This document shows, in pieces, positions 42,601-48,735 of a stretch of 64,000 nt of DNA. Location: positions 15,689,476 to 15,753,475 of the forward strand of contig CM022665.1 in assembly GCA_012295275.1 (NCBI GenBank), given 5' to 3'. This stretch comes from Chrysomallon squamiferum (Eukaryota; Mollusca; Gastropoda; Neomphalida; Peltospiridae). The position numbers and the translations under genes are program-made. Each line of letters starts with the position of its first letter. The first letter of the stretch is position 1. The notes below the pieces were generated by a model. That model worked only from the letters and a program-made list of their open reading frames with translations. It searched no databases and had not been told where the DNA came from.

Positions 42601-45037
42601 TGTTGAATATTTATTTTAACACACAGAAGTAATTTCAGAGAAGGAAAAAGATGGATGAAGAGAAAGTGAGGACTGAGAATAATAGTGACACATCTACTCC
42701 ACAGAAATTTAAAAATAAATAAAAATAATAAATAAATAAAAAAATACATTTGAAAATGCATAAATACAGTTTAATACAGTAATTGGTATGAATGAAAGCA
42801 CAACTTAGATAATTCTAACTGGCTGTGTGTGCTTTTCTGTTCATCTGTCATCTCTTTCTCTCTGTCAGTCTATTTGTGTTTGCTTATCTGTCAGAATTTA
42901 TTTTATCATTGTTTTATTTTCAGGGCTGCTGAAACAGAGAGTGGTCTAATAGCAAGAATGAGACTTCCCAGATTTATCAACAGAGCTGTGGTGAGTTGAC
43001 ATTTAGAATAGAACAGATTTGATAAATCTATTCACATCTTTCCCACTCCAGTCTATAACATGTATAAAATATATTTTATATGCCAAAGTATCTTCATCAG
43101 AACAAAAAAACAAATTTGATTTATTGTCGTCTGATATCAGGTAACCATTCATCAAAATATCTTTTCTTAAAAATACCATGTTTCATTGCAACAAATGTCA
43201 TTTGGTATAATATCATCCATTTCAGTGGAACAAAATGTGATTTAAATGTCATACAGATGGCATTCTGCACACAACTATGAAAGAAATAAATATCATTTGA
43301 ATGTAATTCTAACACATCCAATTCCTTGCAAAAATTGTCTTTAAAATATTTGAATGTTATCCCCAAATCATTCAAATAGTATCCAATACACTGTGAAAAA
43401 AAAAAGTCATCTAAATGTCATTCACATGTCTTTTGGTTTACTGCTGTTGTTTAAGAACAGTATTACTTTCAAAGTCAGTGGAAAAGGGTATATAAAAAGA
43501 TCACTTCTCGCTTTGCCATTAGAATAAACCATGGAACATGACATAGTTTCTTGTTATTATACAGCAAAATAAATAGCTGATAAGTAATTAATATTAAAAA
43601 GTATGGAGATCATTAAAACATATTTTTTCATTGCAGGAAATAAATCATAGATACTAAAAAAATATCTGTTACTACTTTATAAACCTTTATATGACAGTCA
43701 ATTTCAAACTTACAACAAATGACATTTTTTTCTTTCTTTATAACTCTTTACAAAATCAACTTCAAACTTATAACAAATATAATAGATACATTTTTTTTCT
43801 GCAGGGCCTGAAGCCATATTCACATTATCGTGCAGCTGGTCTGCGTCTGCTTCAGAGCATAAGGAAGGGAGAGTACTCTAAGACAGATCTCTACTGGTCT
43901 CATGCCCCACTTACAAAAGATGAAAGAGCAGATGTCATGATGATCACAGACAGGTGGATATAATAATTTGTTGAATCATTAATTAGTCAAATTAAAATAT
44001 TTTAATGTTTTGTTCAGATTATATGATTACCTGCATACATTACATATGTAGATGTACATACACAAATATAGACACATTTACATACTCATATATACATTAT
44101 ATAAAAATAGATACAGACCCACATACATAAATAAATATACACAGATACACATGCATGTATACATACACATATACATACATACATAACACCCACACATACA
44201 CTCATGCACACAGATTTATAACCAGTAGTGTTTTGTTTTGTTTGTTGCAGACATCTGCTAGTTTTGGAGAAATGCAGGATATGGGGAGGCTGGGATGTGG
44301 AGTGGGAGGCAAACATTGATCAGATTCTTGGAGTACCAGCCATTGTGGAGGACAAACTCATATTCAAACTCAAAAGGGTCTGTGGTTATTTTCTTCTTCT
44401 TTATATATATATTTGTAATATTAATTTTCATTTTTATGATTTTAAACTTTCATTATTTTATTTTATTTTATTTTATTTTATTTTATTTTATTTTATTTAT
44501 TATTATTATTTTTTAAATTATTATTAACATACAACCATTTCATTATCATCTGAATTCTTTTGTTTATATTATCATTGTTGTTAGGTTTTTTTGAAAATAG
44601 TTTTACTATTTTAATTAATTTATCAGTTTTTATATTAGTATTTACAAATACATTTACTTCACTAATGTCATAATTCTTTTCATTAGTATAATCTCTTTAA
44701 TACTACACTACTGTGTGACATATTTACAAAAATTAAACTTTAAAATAATAATAATAATAATAAAAAAATTAAATATATTTAACTTTATTAAACATAACTA
44801 TTATTAAATTGTAAATATTCCATAGGATATATATATATATTTTTTATCTTGCTACTTATATTTCTTTGTGAAGCATTTTGTAACCCAAATAAATTATGGT
44901 TTGGTTTTGTCTTGCAGGACGAATCCAGCTTAAACCTGTTTTCAGGCACTGAGCAAGAAATCCACAGTCCAGAACCAGAACTTTTGTTATGGATTCAGAA
45001 ACAAGTAGAAAATGTCATCCGATATAGAGAACAATAA
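512..45037 (+). CDS. VPS13A/C-like: VPS13A/C-type bridge-like lipid transfer protein, 3' 60 exons (5' end outside window)
   Basis: VPS13 proteins are long hydrophobic-groove rods that move bulk phospholipid between membranes at contact sites (ER with mitochondria, lipid droplets or endosomes). Sixty exons with GT/AG borders and compatible phases join into 7,515 in-frame nt, giving 2,504 residues ending at TAA 45035-45037. Recognition rests on family motifs: a rod segment with [13 protein letters not shown] and [14 protein letters not shown], a VAB region with YNPLWWQDL and [14 protein letters not shown], then [66 protein letters not shown], and a C-terminal PH-like domain. The order is that of animal VPS13A/C. 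I see no UBA or ricin-type insertion as in VPS13D and no VPS13B features. The N-terminal chorein domain must lie upstream. Whether the animal has one VPS13A/C gene or separate A and C copies cannot be told here. Confidence 0.95.
738..1090. repeat. Degenerate TTCA/TTCT low-complexity tract
   Basis: About 350 bases built of ATTCATTC and CTTTCTTT words with hardly any G. It stays open for 127 codons only because it lacks stop triplets in one frame; the apparent protein is Phe/Leu/Ser-rich and meaningless. It leads into the acceptor of the exon at 1096. Confidence 0.8.
1327..1402. repeat. Compound microsatellite (TGTA)n(TA)n(GT)n
   Basis: Ten or so TGTA units, then about 12 TA, then about 6 GT, in the intron after exon 1096-1238. 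Confidence 0.95.
2048..2109. repeat. (CT)n microsatellite
   Basis: About 62 bases of CT with a single interruption (TTCTAT), in a VPS13 intron. Confidence 0.95.
5312..9037 (+). CDS. VPS13 exons 9-15: middle of the lipid-groove rod
   Basis: Exons are 5312-5532, 6291-6438, 7045-7129, 7577-7755, 7921-8072, 8349-8440 and 8778-9037 (fragment residues 264-642). Exon 9 carries a conserved VPS13 block, [19 protein letters not shown] followed by [11 protein letters not shown], which forms rungs of the beta groove. Exon 10 ends [14 protein letters not shown] and exon 11 continues [19 protein letters not shown], the usual repeat-unit end in this family. Exon 15, the largest of the group at 260 nt, contains [19 protein letters not shown] and a Ser/Ala/Pro-rich linker. 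Exon 10 is flanked by an intronic inverted repeat, and the donor of exon 12 opens a tandem array of its own sequence; both are described separately. Confidence 0.93.
5925..6225. repeat. Minisatellite and left arm of an exon-flanking inverted repeat
   Basis: Six or so degenerate copies of a 35-45-bp unit around ACTGATGTAAATAATTTAT and its ATTAATATTACT spacer, in the intron before exon 6291-6438. The first 100 bases (about 5925-6020) are the reverse complement of about 6812-6945 in the next intron. Confidence 0.8.
6812..6945. repeat. Right arm of an exon-flanking inverted repeat
   Basis: Its reverse complement reads TTTATGTTGATTTTATTTAC, AAGATATTAAT, then ATTGAGATGTAAATAAT. This aligns with TTTATGTTGATATTATTTAT, AAGATATTAAC, ATTGAAATGTAAGTAAT at 5926-5975, and the match continues through AATTTATATAAATATTACT. 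The arms enclose exon 6291-6438. Confidence 0.8.
7750..7845. repeat. Tandem array of the exon 12 donor region
   Basis: The 5' splice site GAA|GTAAGTCTCAAAATTAAAT is followed by three degenerate copies of GTCTCAAAATTAAATA at about 22-bp spacing. Only the first keeps GTAAGT. Confidence 0.75.
9593..12034 (+). CDS. VPS13 exons 16-20: central rod
   Basis: Exons are 9593-9709, 9945-10106, 10758-10851, 11087-11262 and 11906-12034 (fragment residues 643-868). They encode [17 protein letters not shown], a strand-rich stretch ending [20 protein letters not shown], a short linker with [11 protein letters not shown], then [25 protein letters not shown] and [20 protein letters not shown]. The final motif is a well conserved VPS13 rung (a glutamate, an aromatic-Asn and WEPLIEP), so this exon anchors the register of the gene. 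All phases match (0-0, 0-0, 0-1, 2-0, 0-0). The intron after 11262 contains an internal direct duplication (11296-11430 and 11520-11640). Confidence 0.93.
9797..9844 (-). repeat. Possible tRNA-like (SINE head) fragment
   Basis: On the minus strand GTGGTTAAGTAACTGG resembles a pol III A box and GGGATCAAATCC a B box, but they are only a few bases apart instead of the usual 30 or more. It may be a deleted SINE head or chance. Confidence 0.25.
10100..10370. repeat. Duplicated exon 17 donor region
   Basis: CTGAA|GTAAGTCATGTT and the next 75 bases (10100-10185) recur at about 10288-10370 as TTGAA|GTAAGCCGTGTT, TTTAGAAATT, then GTGTTTTATCTGAAT. A GT-rich microsatellite lies between the copies. The second copy retains an intact GTAAG donor at 10294. 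Confidence 0.75.
11296..11640. repeat. Degenerate intronic direct duplication
   Basis: About 11296-11430 and 11520-11640 share CATTAAGG, an AAAATGGGTGCAGAATTATA-like core (second copy AAAATGGTGCTAAAATATAA), a T-run, and TTCATAACTTCAG/ATCATAATTTCAG. Both copies contain acceptor-like pyrimidine tracts. No coding sequence was seen. Confidence 0.55.
12471..14321 (+). CDS. VPS13 exons 21-22: acidic, Ser-rich loop of the rod
   Basis: Exon 12471-12684 reads from the conserved rod into a Ser/Asp-rich tail ([10 protein letters not shown], then a basic RRRSLRKSR). Exon 14109-14321 is almost wholly low-complexity and acidic ([25 protein letters not shown]). Together they give about 110 residues likely to be a disordered loop projecting from the rod; comparable loops occur in animal VPS13 proteins and carry phosphosites and ER-binding motifs. 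DDIFDPS at 14252-14269 sits after a strongly acidic run and looks like a weak FFAT motif. Exon 22 has an alternative reading upstream of its AG, but only the acceptor at 14107-14108 gives the phase needed by exon 21. The intervening 1.4-kb intron (12685-14108) is AT-rich with no further exon seen. Confidence 0.85.
12685..14108. other. 1.4-kb VPS13 intron without recognised elements
   Basis: AT-rich, with a CA-rich patch near 13280-13380 and a short AGCATGTTAGTAGA repeat (three copies at 13570-13650). I see no exon or transposon. Confidence 0.6.
14471..14915. repeat. 45-bp minisatellite, about 10 copies
   Basis: The unit begins TGTCTGGTTACATAGTTCCA and continues with an ACAGTCCTATTC, T-run and AATTTGC segment, 45 bp in all. 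The middle copies are almost identical (single changes such as CAGCCC, CAGTCT). Diverged copies flank it to about 15070. Because 45 is a multiple of three, the array is open in one frame and simulates a 190-residue repeat protein. It lies wholly inside the intron 14322-16408, whose remainder is AT-rich with a CTTTC-rich patch at 15770-15905 and no exon that I can support. Confidence 0.95.
16409..21840 (+). CDS. VPS13 exons 23-30: distal rod, including a microexon
   Basis: Exons are 16409-16566, 17441-17512, 17843-17884, 18367-18491, 19229-19370, 19628-19705, 20114-20134 and 21760-21840 (fragment residues 1012-1250). Content includes [52 protein letters not shown], an acidic loop [36 protein letters not shown] and [20 protein letters not shown]. 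The last is the strand that leads into the adaptor-binding region. Several exons are very small (42, 72, 78 and 21 nt). The frame stays open with or without the 21-nt exon, so its use is optional on phase grounds. Confidence 0.88.
16541..16830. repeat. Tandem array containing the exon 23 3' end and donor
   Basis: The last 26 coding bases (TCAGTGTCATTAATGATGTC and ATACAG) plus the start of the intron recur at 16606-16631, 16688-16712 and 16752-16777. Copy 2 keeps ACAG|GTGTAT; copies 3 and 4 have ACAGTT and ACAGCT and have lost the donor. Confidence 0.9.
19440..19565. repeat. 21-22-bp minisatellite
   Basis: About six degenerate units of the type TTAGAGTTCAGGTGAGCCTGA in the intron after exon 27. 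Two units contain CAGGTGAG or CAAGTAAC, resembling donor sites. Confidence 0.6.
20114..20134 (+). CDS. Candidate 21-nt in-frame microexon (SDDMDFE)
   Basis: Between exons 19628-19705 and 21760-21840, both phase 0, lies TTTTTATTCAG followed by 21 nt reading SDDMDFE and then GAG|GTATTA. Length, phase, acceptor and donor all fit. The peptide is acidic and high in coding-like bases inside an otherwise T-rich intron of 2.05 kb. Neuronal microexons of this size are common in animal genes. I cannot show expression; the alternative is a chance match of weak splice signals. Confidence 0.5.
21262..21307. repeat. (GT)n microsatellite
   Basis: About 23 GT units. They produce spurious His/Thr and Val/Cys open frames on both strands. 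Confidence 0.95.
21855..22100. repeat. (TAA)n/(TTA)n microsatellite region
   Basis: Alternating runs of AAT and ATT immediately after the exon ending at 21840. The opposite orientations could fold back on each other. Confidence 0.9.
22671..30751 (+). CDS. VPS13 exons 31-43: VAB / SHR-BD adaptor-binding region
   Basis: Exons are 22671-22864, 23234-23348, 24977-25111, 25686-25775, 26237-26455, 26668-26751, 27157-27267, 27633-27785, 28269-28394, 28878-29011, 29547-29682, 30137-30236 and 30588-30751 (fragment residues 1251-1837). They encode the VPS13 adaptor-binding region: [30 protein letters not shown], the SHR-BD-type block [72 protein letters not shown] and [18 protein letters not shown]. 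In yeast Vps13 this beta-sandwich array binds Pro-x-Pro motifs of organelle adaptors through conserved asparagines; NKTELPLQ and VENLCEDV are the kind of repeat that carries them. The exon borders here are unusual because several lie inside tandem repeats. Confidence 0.94.
23940..24995. repeat. Degenerate 70-bp array ending in the exon 33 acceptor
   Basis: At least six copies of a unit TTTTTACTGTATATTTGT, TAAGGAAGTATAAA, TTATTTTAATTGTTTAT fill the intron end. The last copy is the real junction: TGTATATTTTCAG|GTGCTCTGTAAGGAAG. The previous one (24835-24860) reads TATATTTGTAG|GTGCTATGTAAGGAAG. The array is split by a MITE at 24321-24834. Confidence 0.75.
24321..24834. mobile_element. 514-bp MITE with about 95-bp terminal inverted repeats
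   Basis: The left end reads GTCATTCCATGTCAAATTAC and goes on to AAACCCGACCGTCTCAGATG and TTTATGAAACTTGGTATACT. The right end, reverse-complemented, reads GTCATTCAGTGTCAAATCAC, AAACCCGACCGTCTCAGATT, TTTATGAAACTTGATATACT and on to GATCCCACAGC. Both ends are followed by TATAT (24316-24320 and 24835-24839), a possible target duplication. The interior has higher GC than its surroundings and no open frame, so it is non-autonomous and must be moved by a DNA transposase encoded elsewhere. I do not know the family. Confidence 0.85.
25095..25450. repeat. Degenerate array seeded at the exon 33 3' end
   Basis: The exon end TTTACAGTTTTCTCTGGAGG recurs as CTGTAGTCTTCTTTAAAAT (25136), TTGGTTTTCTCTAAAATC (about 25360) and CTTGTAGTTTTCTCTGAAAT (about 25410). 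Each copy is followed by CAGATATTT and ATTTTATATAA segments. Confidence 0.6.
27440..27655. repeat. Array containing the exon 38 acceptor
   Basis: Four degenerate copies at about 60-bp spacing of a T-rich tract, TTCACAG, TTCATGGTACAAAGT, then TTGGTAATT. The last is the true acceptor (27632|27633). The copy at 27500-27560 keeps TTTTTTTCACAG|TTCATTTTACAAATG. Confidence 0.75.
29010..29460. repeat. Degenerate 50-65-bp intronic minisatellite
   Basis: Repeated AAGATATTCTTTTAATATAT plus ACTGGATGTAAGACATAATT, about seven copies, starting just after the donor at 29012. Confidence 0.7.
30745..30935. repeat. 40-bp array starting at the exon 43 donor
   Basis: AAAAGT, TTTTCATTGGTT, then AAAGCTGGATT is repeated about four times. 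The first AAAAGTAAGTAATG is the real donor. Copies have lost GTAAGT but keep ATTGG (inverse CCAAT) words. Confidence 0.65.
30936..32540. other. Intron sequence without recognised elements
   Basis: AT-rich, including poly-A at about 32437-32453. A somewhat GC-richer part at 31600-32010 shows neither open frame nor repeat that I recognise. Confidence 0.5.
32550..32960. repeat. About 62-bp minisatellite before exon 44
   Basis: Six or more degenerate copies of a unit containing AACTGATATTGATGGGTGT, ATCTAATATTT and ATTTTATAAA. The last two carry TGTTGGTGGGTGTGTCTGAC. The array ends a few bases before the acceptor at 32966. Confidence 0.75.
32967..33014 (+). CDS. VPS13 exon 44, 48 nt
   Basis: TTTTTGCCCTAG precedes 48 in-frame nt reading [12 protein letters not shown] followed by GVFE, then GAG|GTAACT. 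Phase 0 on both sides joins exon 43 to exon 45. It is flanked by the two longest introns of the gene apart from the unseen 5' part (2.2 kb and 3.2 kb). The basic RRR cluster is not something I recognise as conserved. It could be a cassette exon, since skipping it would keep the frame. Confidence 0.75.
33015..36200. other. 3.2-kb VPS13 intron
   Basis: The longest intron in the window. It contains TTTC and TTTG tracts (33210-33245), (ATTT/ATTA) runs at 33800-33990, GT repeats at 34090-34120, the poly-T/TAG minisatellite at 34920-35285, and an (ATA)n run at 35886-35935. I see no exon or transposon. Confidence 0.6.
34920..35285. repeat. Array of poly-T/TAG acceptor-like units
   Basis: About nine degenerate 35-45-bp copies of TTTTTTTAGGGCATTGAAAA plus a TATACAGGT tail. 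Each unit looks like a 3' splice site (T-run, TAG, GG). Confidence 0.8.
36201..39600 (+). CDS. VPS13 exons 45-51: APT1/C-terminal rod region
   Basis: Exons are 36201-36437, 36944-37078, 37409-37560, 38002-38104, 38457-38522, 38893-38949 and 39464-39600. Exon 45 has [20 protein letters not shown] and [15 protein letters not shown], a strong family signature. Exons 46-47 give the conserved [17 protein letters not shown], with [11 protein letters not shown] after it. Exon 48 gives [18 protein letters not shown], and exons 50-51 [19 protein letters not shown]. In the family this segment ends the lipid groove beside the acceptor membrane. Exon 38457-38522 has two acceptor AGs two bases apart (AAGAG); only the first keeps frame. 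A near-perfect partial duplicate of exon 47 lies 107 bp upstream of it (37257-37301). Confidence 0.95.
36438..36895. repeat. Long imperfect (TAG/AGT)n trinucleotide tract
   Basis: About 450 bases of TAG/AGT/TTG triplets start five bases after the donor GAG|GTGAAT. In one frame retained intron would encode a Ser/Tyr run before a stop at 36579-36581. Confidence 0.95.
37257..37301 (+). pseudogene. Partial duplicate of VPS13 exon 47 (pseudo-exon)
   Basis: The 45 bases match the start of exon 47 (37409-37453) except for two synonymous third-position C/T differences (AAT/AAC, TAT/TAC). They encode [15 protein letters not shown]. The TTTTTTAG acceptor and about 35-80 bases upstream are duplicated too. 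After 37301 the copy diverges, has no credible donor and soon meets a stop. Confidence 0.9.
39914..40016 (+). mobile_element. Degenerate fragment of a mollusc-type SINE
   Basis: TTAGCAGCCAGAATTCTTTA, CCCATAGATAGGACAGCACA, CCTTTGATAAATCAGTC and GAAATGGCCCAATGG follow, in order, the body of a SINE that I recall as abundant in mollusc genomes (attributed from memory). The tRNA-like head and the tail are not recognisable. Confidence 0.5.
40129..40300. repeat. Array containing the exon 52 acceptor
   Basis: TTCAG|GATGCCTTTTAATAA (40131), ATCAG|GATGTCTTAATTC (40191) and the real ATTCAG|GATGGCTTACTTCC (40284) lie in tandem, with CTCTTATAT and TTTTTGTTTTTATTA between them. Both upstream copies reach an early stop if spliced. 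Confidence 0.8.
40290..42990 (+). CDS. VPS13 exons 52-57: ATG2_C-like / DH-like amphipathic region
   Basis: Exons are 40290-40485, 40642-40717, 41417-41502, 41981-42104, 42434-42557 and 42924-42990. They encode [79 protein letters not shown] and [20 protein letters not shown]. These Gly-rich amphipathic helices match the ATG2_C-like segment of VPS13A/C, which inserts into mitochondrial outer membrane or lipid droplets. The donor after 42557 has a competing GT three bases downstream (GTTGGTAA); using it would add one Leu, and the shorter form matches the family better (IRRAAE). Confidence 0.95.
40863..41318. mobile_element. Possible hAT-like non-autonomous element
   Basis: GGGCCCTGCA at the left and TGTAGGGCC at the right form a short imperfect inverted repeat. 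Related ATTCAAATCAAAT / CAAATCAAATATTCAA words lie just inside. No open frame and no clear 8-bp target duplication were seen. Confidence 0.35.
41550..41747. repeat. 21-bp minisatellite, about 9 copies
   Basis: The unit is ATTTTGAAATGTTTCAGTGAT with A/T/C variants. On the minus strand it yields a seven-residue HFKISLK-type open frame that is not a gene. Confidence 0.95.
43085..43435. repeat. Degenerate repeat with ATGACATTT motifs
   Basis: The minus strand carries repeated GAATGACATTT, GGATGATATT and AATGATATTT words at irregular 35-60-base spacing. GTCATCTAAATGTCAT at 43407-43422 is the inverse of ATGACATTTAGATGAC at about 45099-45114, suggesting the same family downstream of the gene in opposite orientation. 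Confidence 0.45.
43805..45037 (+). CDS. VPS13 exons 58-60: C-terminal PH-like domain and stop
   Basis: Exons are 43805-43953, 44251-44377 and 44918-45037. They read [79 protein letters not shown] and [18 protein letters not shown], then TAA. This is the PH-like fold that closes VPS13A/C and helps target the protein to its acceptor membrane. The order of strands followed by a C-terminal helix ([14 protein letters not shown]) is intact. The donor at 44378 is GTCTGT, weaker than its neighbours. The stop codon lies inside an AATAAA hexamer. Confidence 0.95.
44452..44503. repeat. (TTTTA)n microsatellite
   Basis: Ten pentanucleotide units in the intron before the last exon. Confidence 0.95.
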
Positions 45038-45260
45038 ACTGAATGATATTTCAATCACATGGATTTTACCCAACAACAATAAACTGAATAACATTTGGAT
45101 GACATTTAGATGACTTCTTTTTAATACACAACAGCAATGAATTGGTAAAATCTGAATGACATTAAGATAACTTTCTTCTTATACAACAGAAAGAAACACA
45201 AATTTTTGTTGAAGAATGGAAGAAATTTGGATGATATTTATTCAGATTAATTTGGATTGT
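45028..45260. repeat. 3'-end minisatellite that repeats the stop/poly(A) region
   Basis: AACAATAAACTGAATGATAT at the CDS end recurs as AACAATAAACTGAATAACAT (45075) and, more diverged, AACAGCAATGAATTGG (45130) and CAACAGAAAGAAAC (45184). GATGACATTT words lie between them. The period is about 50-58 bp. Confidence 0.7.
45033..45083 (+). promoter_or_regulatory. Overlapping stop codon and AATAAA, with a second AATAAA 45 bases on
   Basis: AATAAA occurs at 45033-45038 with the TAA stop at 45035-45037 inside it, and again at 45078-45083 within a second copy of the same local sequence (ACAATAAACTGAAT). Both are candidate poly(A) signals. If the first is used, the 3' UTR would be only about 20 nt long. 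Many further AT-rich hexamers occur downstream, so the true cleavage site is unknown. Confidence 0.4.
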
Positions 45261-45851
45261 TGTTTGTTGTTTTTTTTTTTTTTTTTTTTTTTTTTTGATG
45301 AAAACAGTATATGTTGAACAACATTTTTTCTGATGCAGATAATCTGGCATTTAAATGATATTTCCATGATATTTTTTCCCATACAGATAGCCCAATTTGG
45401 ACATTTGGGTGGCAGATATTTTCATGCAAATAACATTTGATAATTGTCCTGTTTTTAAGCTTATTTCTAGGCAATAATAACAACAGCAACAATAATATTG
45501 AAAGGAATATGTGTCATCACTGGAACTGACTCATTCTTATTGTTTAAATATATTTTATTTATTTATTTTACAGATAAAACACACACACACACACACACAC
45601 AAACAAACACACAAACACACACACACTCACGCATACACATACATATATATGTATGTGTGTGTGTATATGTATACACACATACCTATCATTGGTGTATAAT
45701 ATAGAATGCAAATACATATAGAAGCTTTGGGTGTTTTAATAATTTAGTACTGTATTGTATATTACAAATTTACTATGTAAAATAAATTTGTATGTGTGTG
45801 TGTACACACACATACATATATACACACAAGTATATTATTATTAATATTATA

Positions 45852-45884
<33 letters not shown>

Positions 45885-46149
45885 GTACTGTTATTATTAT
45901 TATTATTATCAATTATTGCTGTTTTTATTATTCTTATTCTTATTCTTATTATTACTATCATTACTGCTACTACTATTCTTGTTATTTTTGTAATTATTAT
46001 TATTATTATTACTGTTCCAGTTATAAGGCCTTTCTGTGATGTGAACTGTTTGTTATGCAGTTTATAAATTTCACAAATTTAGAAAAACATTTAATATTGA
46101 AAATGAAAACATTTACATTGTTATTTACTATATTTTCAGTTGTTTTGAA

Positions 46150-46191
<42 letters not shown>

Positions 46192-47219
46192 TTAGTACTC
46201 AGTTGTTTATTATTATTATTATTATTACAGAAACATATGTTCTGTACATTCCTGTATTGTCAGAAGTTTTATAACAACAACAACAACAACAAAAATAAAA
46301 TAACAGTACAAATTGAAAAATTTATAAATATTGGTAAACAAAAAAGAACACATTATTATTATGCATAATATTATATTCATCTTTTATACTCATTTCACAT
46401 TTTATTTATATTTACAAATGTGATATTTTAAAATTATTTATATCACCATTTTTATTTTTTTATTATAAACTTTAAACCAACATATCATTTCTGTTACGTC
46501 TTTTGAGTTGTATTATGAAATTTAAACTGTCGTATCATGTATGTTGTTTTCGTTTAATTTAATTAATTTAGTTTTTATTTTTTTTATCTAAAATAATGCA
46601 TATTTTGTGTTAAGAAATGTAAACTATCATGTTTTCTTTAACTTTATTTTATTTTTAATTAACTAAATTTTACGTCACAGTTCAAGTATATGTAACTACA
46701 TATATGTTCAATATTTTGGGCTATTTTGTTATTTTAATCATTAGAGACAACAATCATAGTAATGTTACACAGAATATAGGAATGTTTCATTAGTATAAAA
46801 ATGTATTGGTCTAAGGGAGGTAATCTCACCATATTTCAACACATAACAGTTGTTTGTGGGGTTTTTTGTGTTTTTTTTAAATATTGAGGTTAGCACTGAC
46901 AAAAATACTTGTATACTTTTATTTTTTTTGCCATAATTTACTTCCAAAACCATAATTTTTTTAGAGCATACTTTATGCATATTTTACCATATACTGATTA
47001 TAATCTAATTTTGAATACTTTTTAAATATTATATATAGATTATTTACAATTACTCTGTTGCTGTACTTGTTTTATTGTAAAGAACAAACCACTTATTTAA
47101 TTTTTTTTTAGTTCTCATAAAAAGATAATGCAGATTTCAAAATTAGCTAAAGTTTTAAAAATTCGAATTCCCTGTTTTAGAATACTCATTGAAATACACC
47201 TCTTAGTTATATTTATTAA

Positions 47220-47260
<41 letters not shown>

Positions 47261-47740
47261 AACACACACATGTTATTGTCATGAAATTTTGATTTCTACA
47301 GATCTGAAGAACGTTTTTTCTTGTCTTTCAAATGATTACAAAATTAAACTAACCTGCCCATTGGTTTCAAAGTTGTTTATAGTCCACTATGGCTGCTAAA
47401 GAGTATTACATGTAAAATTTCCTGACAATATGAAAATCTGTTATTCAAACTGGTATAGACACATTGGGGTTTCTATTCAATTTACATGAAAAGAAATACA
47501 TACATACACACACATATATACATATATAATATGTATCCAATTTTGTTTCTATTTCAGAGAAACACCAAACTGTTTATAATTTATAATCTGCTAAATTTTG
47601 CATAAATTTGCATAATAACAGATATATTTACATTTGAAAAATAAACTTATTTGTTGTAAATACAGCAATATGTTATTTGTTTTATCTTTGTGTTTTGTAG
47701 TTATTGTCAGTGATAGTAACATTACTGTGTATAATAATAT
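45261..47740. other. Intergenic, microsatellite-rich
   Basis: Contains poly-T at about 45271-45297, CA/GT tracts (45580-45680, 45797-45830, 46150-46195, 47230-47270), ATT runs (45838-46010), and a weak 100-bp direct repeat with TAAACTRTCRTATCATG words (46460-46670). I see no gene here. Confidence 0.6.
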
Positions 47741-47908
47741 TTTTAAATATTTGTGCTAAATATAAAAATGCTAAATATATAACTGTAATTGTGTGTTTTT
47801 AAATATTTGTGCTAAATATAAAAATGCTAAATATATAACTGTAATTGTGTGTTTTTAAATATTTGTGCTAAATATAAAAATGCTAAATATATAACTGTAA
47901 TTGTGGTT
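47741..47908. repeat. 56-bp tandem repeat, three copies
   Basis: TTTTAAATATTTGTGCTAAA and TATAAAAATGCTAAATATAT open an identical unit starting at 47741, 47797 and 47853. There is almost no divergence, so the expansion is recent. Confidence 0.97.
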
Positions 47909-48702
47909 TTTGGCTTGTTATGTTATCCTGTTTCAGTATTATTGAAAGATAATGTTGCAGGGTGCTTTAAACTAGATGTTGGCATTTAACAACGAATGAA
48001 CATTTTTTAATGGAGAAAGAGTAGATAACAGACTGTAGCATGATAACAAAGACAAAAGTCAAATTAAAAAAAAATTAAATTTAAAATTAAAAAATTGCTA
48101 TTGAAAAAAACCAAGCTTTCTAGTTATGCTTAAAGTTTTACAACTGTTTGTTTTTCTTTTCAGTATTTTGAAGTGTATAAATAAAATGAAATTTACACAG
48201 AATTTAACATTAATAATAACATACAAGAATATTAATAATAGCAGTTAATAATAACTTTGTATATCTCAAACCATAAACTGGTAACATTTTTCTAAATCAA
48301 AACGAATTTTGACTAATTATCCACAAATGTTTTATATCATACGTCGTGTGTAAATTCATTAAAATATTAAAAATTATGAAATAACAATTAAATAAATACA
48401 GCTCTAAATGTTTATAACATAAATGAAATTAAAAAATAAAGTTTGATATTATGATGACCATTTTATGAAATTAATTTTGAATCAGGTTAGTTTATTTAAC
48501 AAGGATTTAAAAAAATATACAATTACAGTTGCAAAATATAGAGGTACATTTTCTGAATATACATTTTATAAGCAGTTTTAGATTTCCATCTTAAGACATA
48601 GTACAGTTATTGAAATTAATAAAAGTGTTGATATTAAACCATGCAATTCTATTATAATAATCAAAAAAGGGTTTGTTTTTGTTCTTTAACAAAGAAATAC
48701 AA

Positions 48703-48735
<33 letters not shown>

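Noticed and set aside
43121-43375. 84-codon minus-strand frame
   Set aside because: Looks protein-like but has no family I recognise, lies in a VPS13 intron and overlaps the degenerate ATGACATTT repeat; most likely chance.
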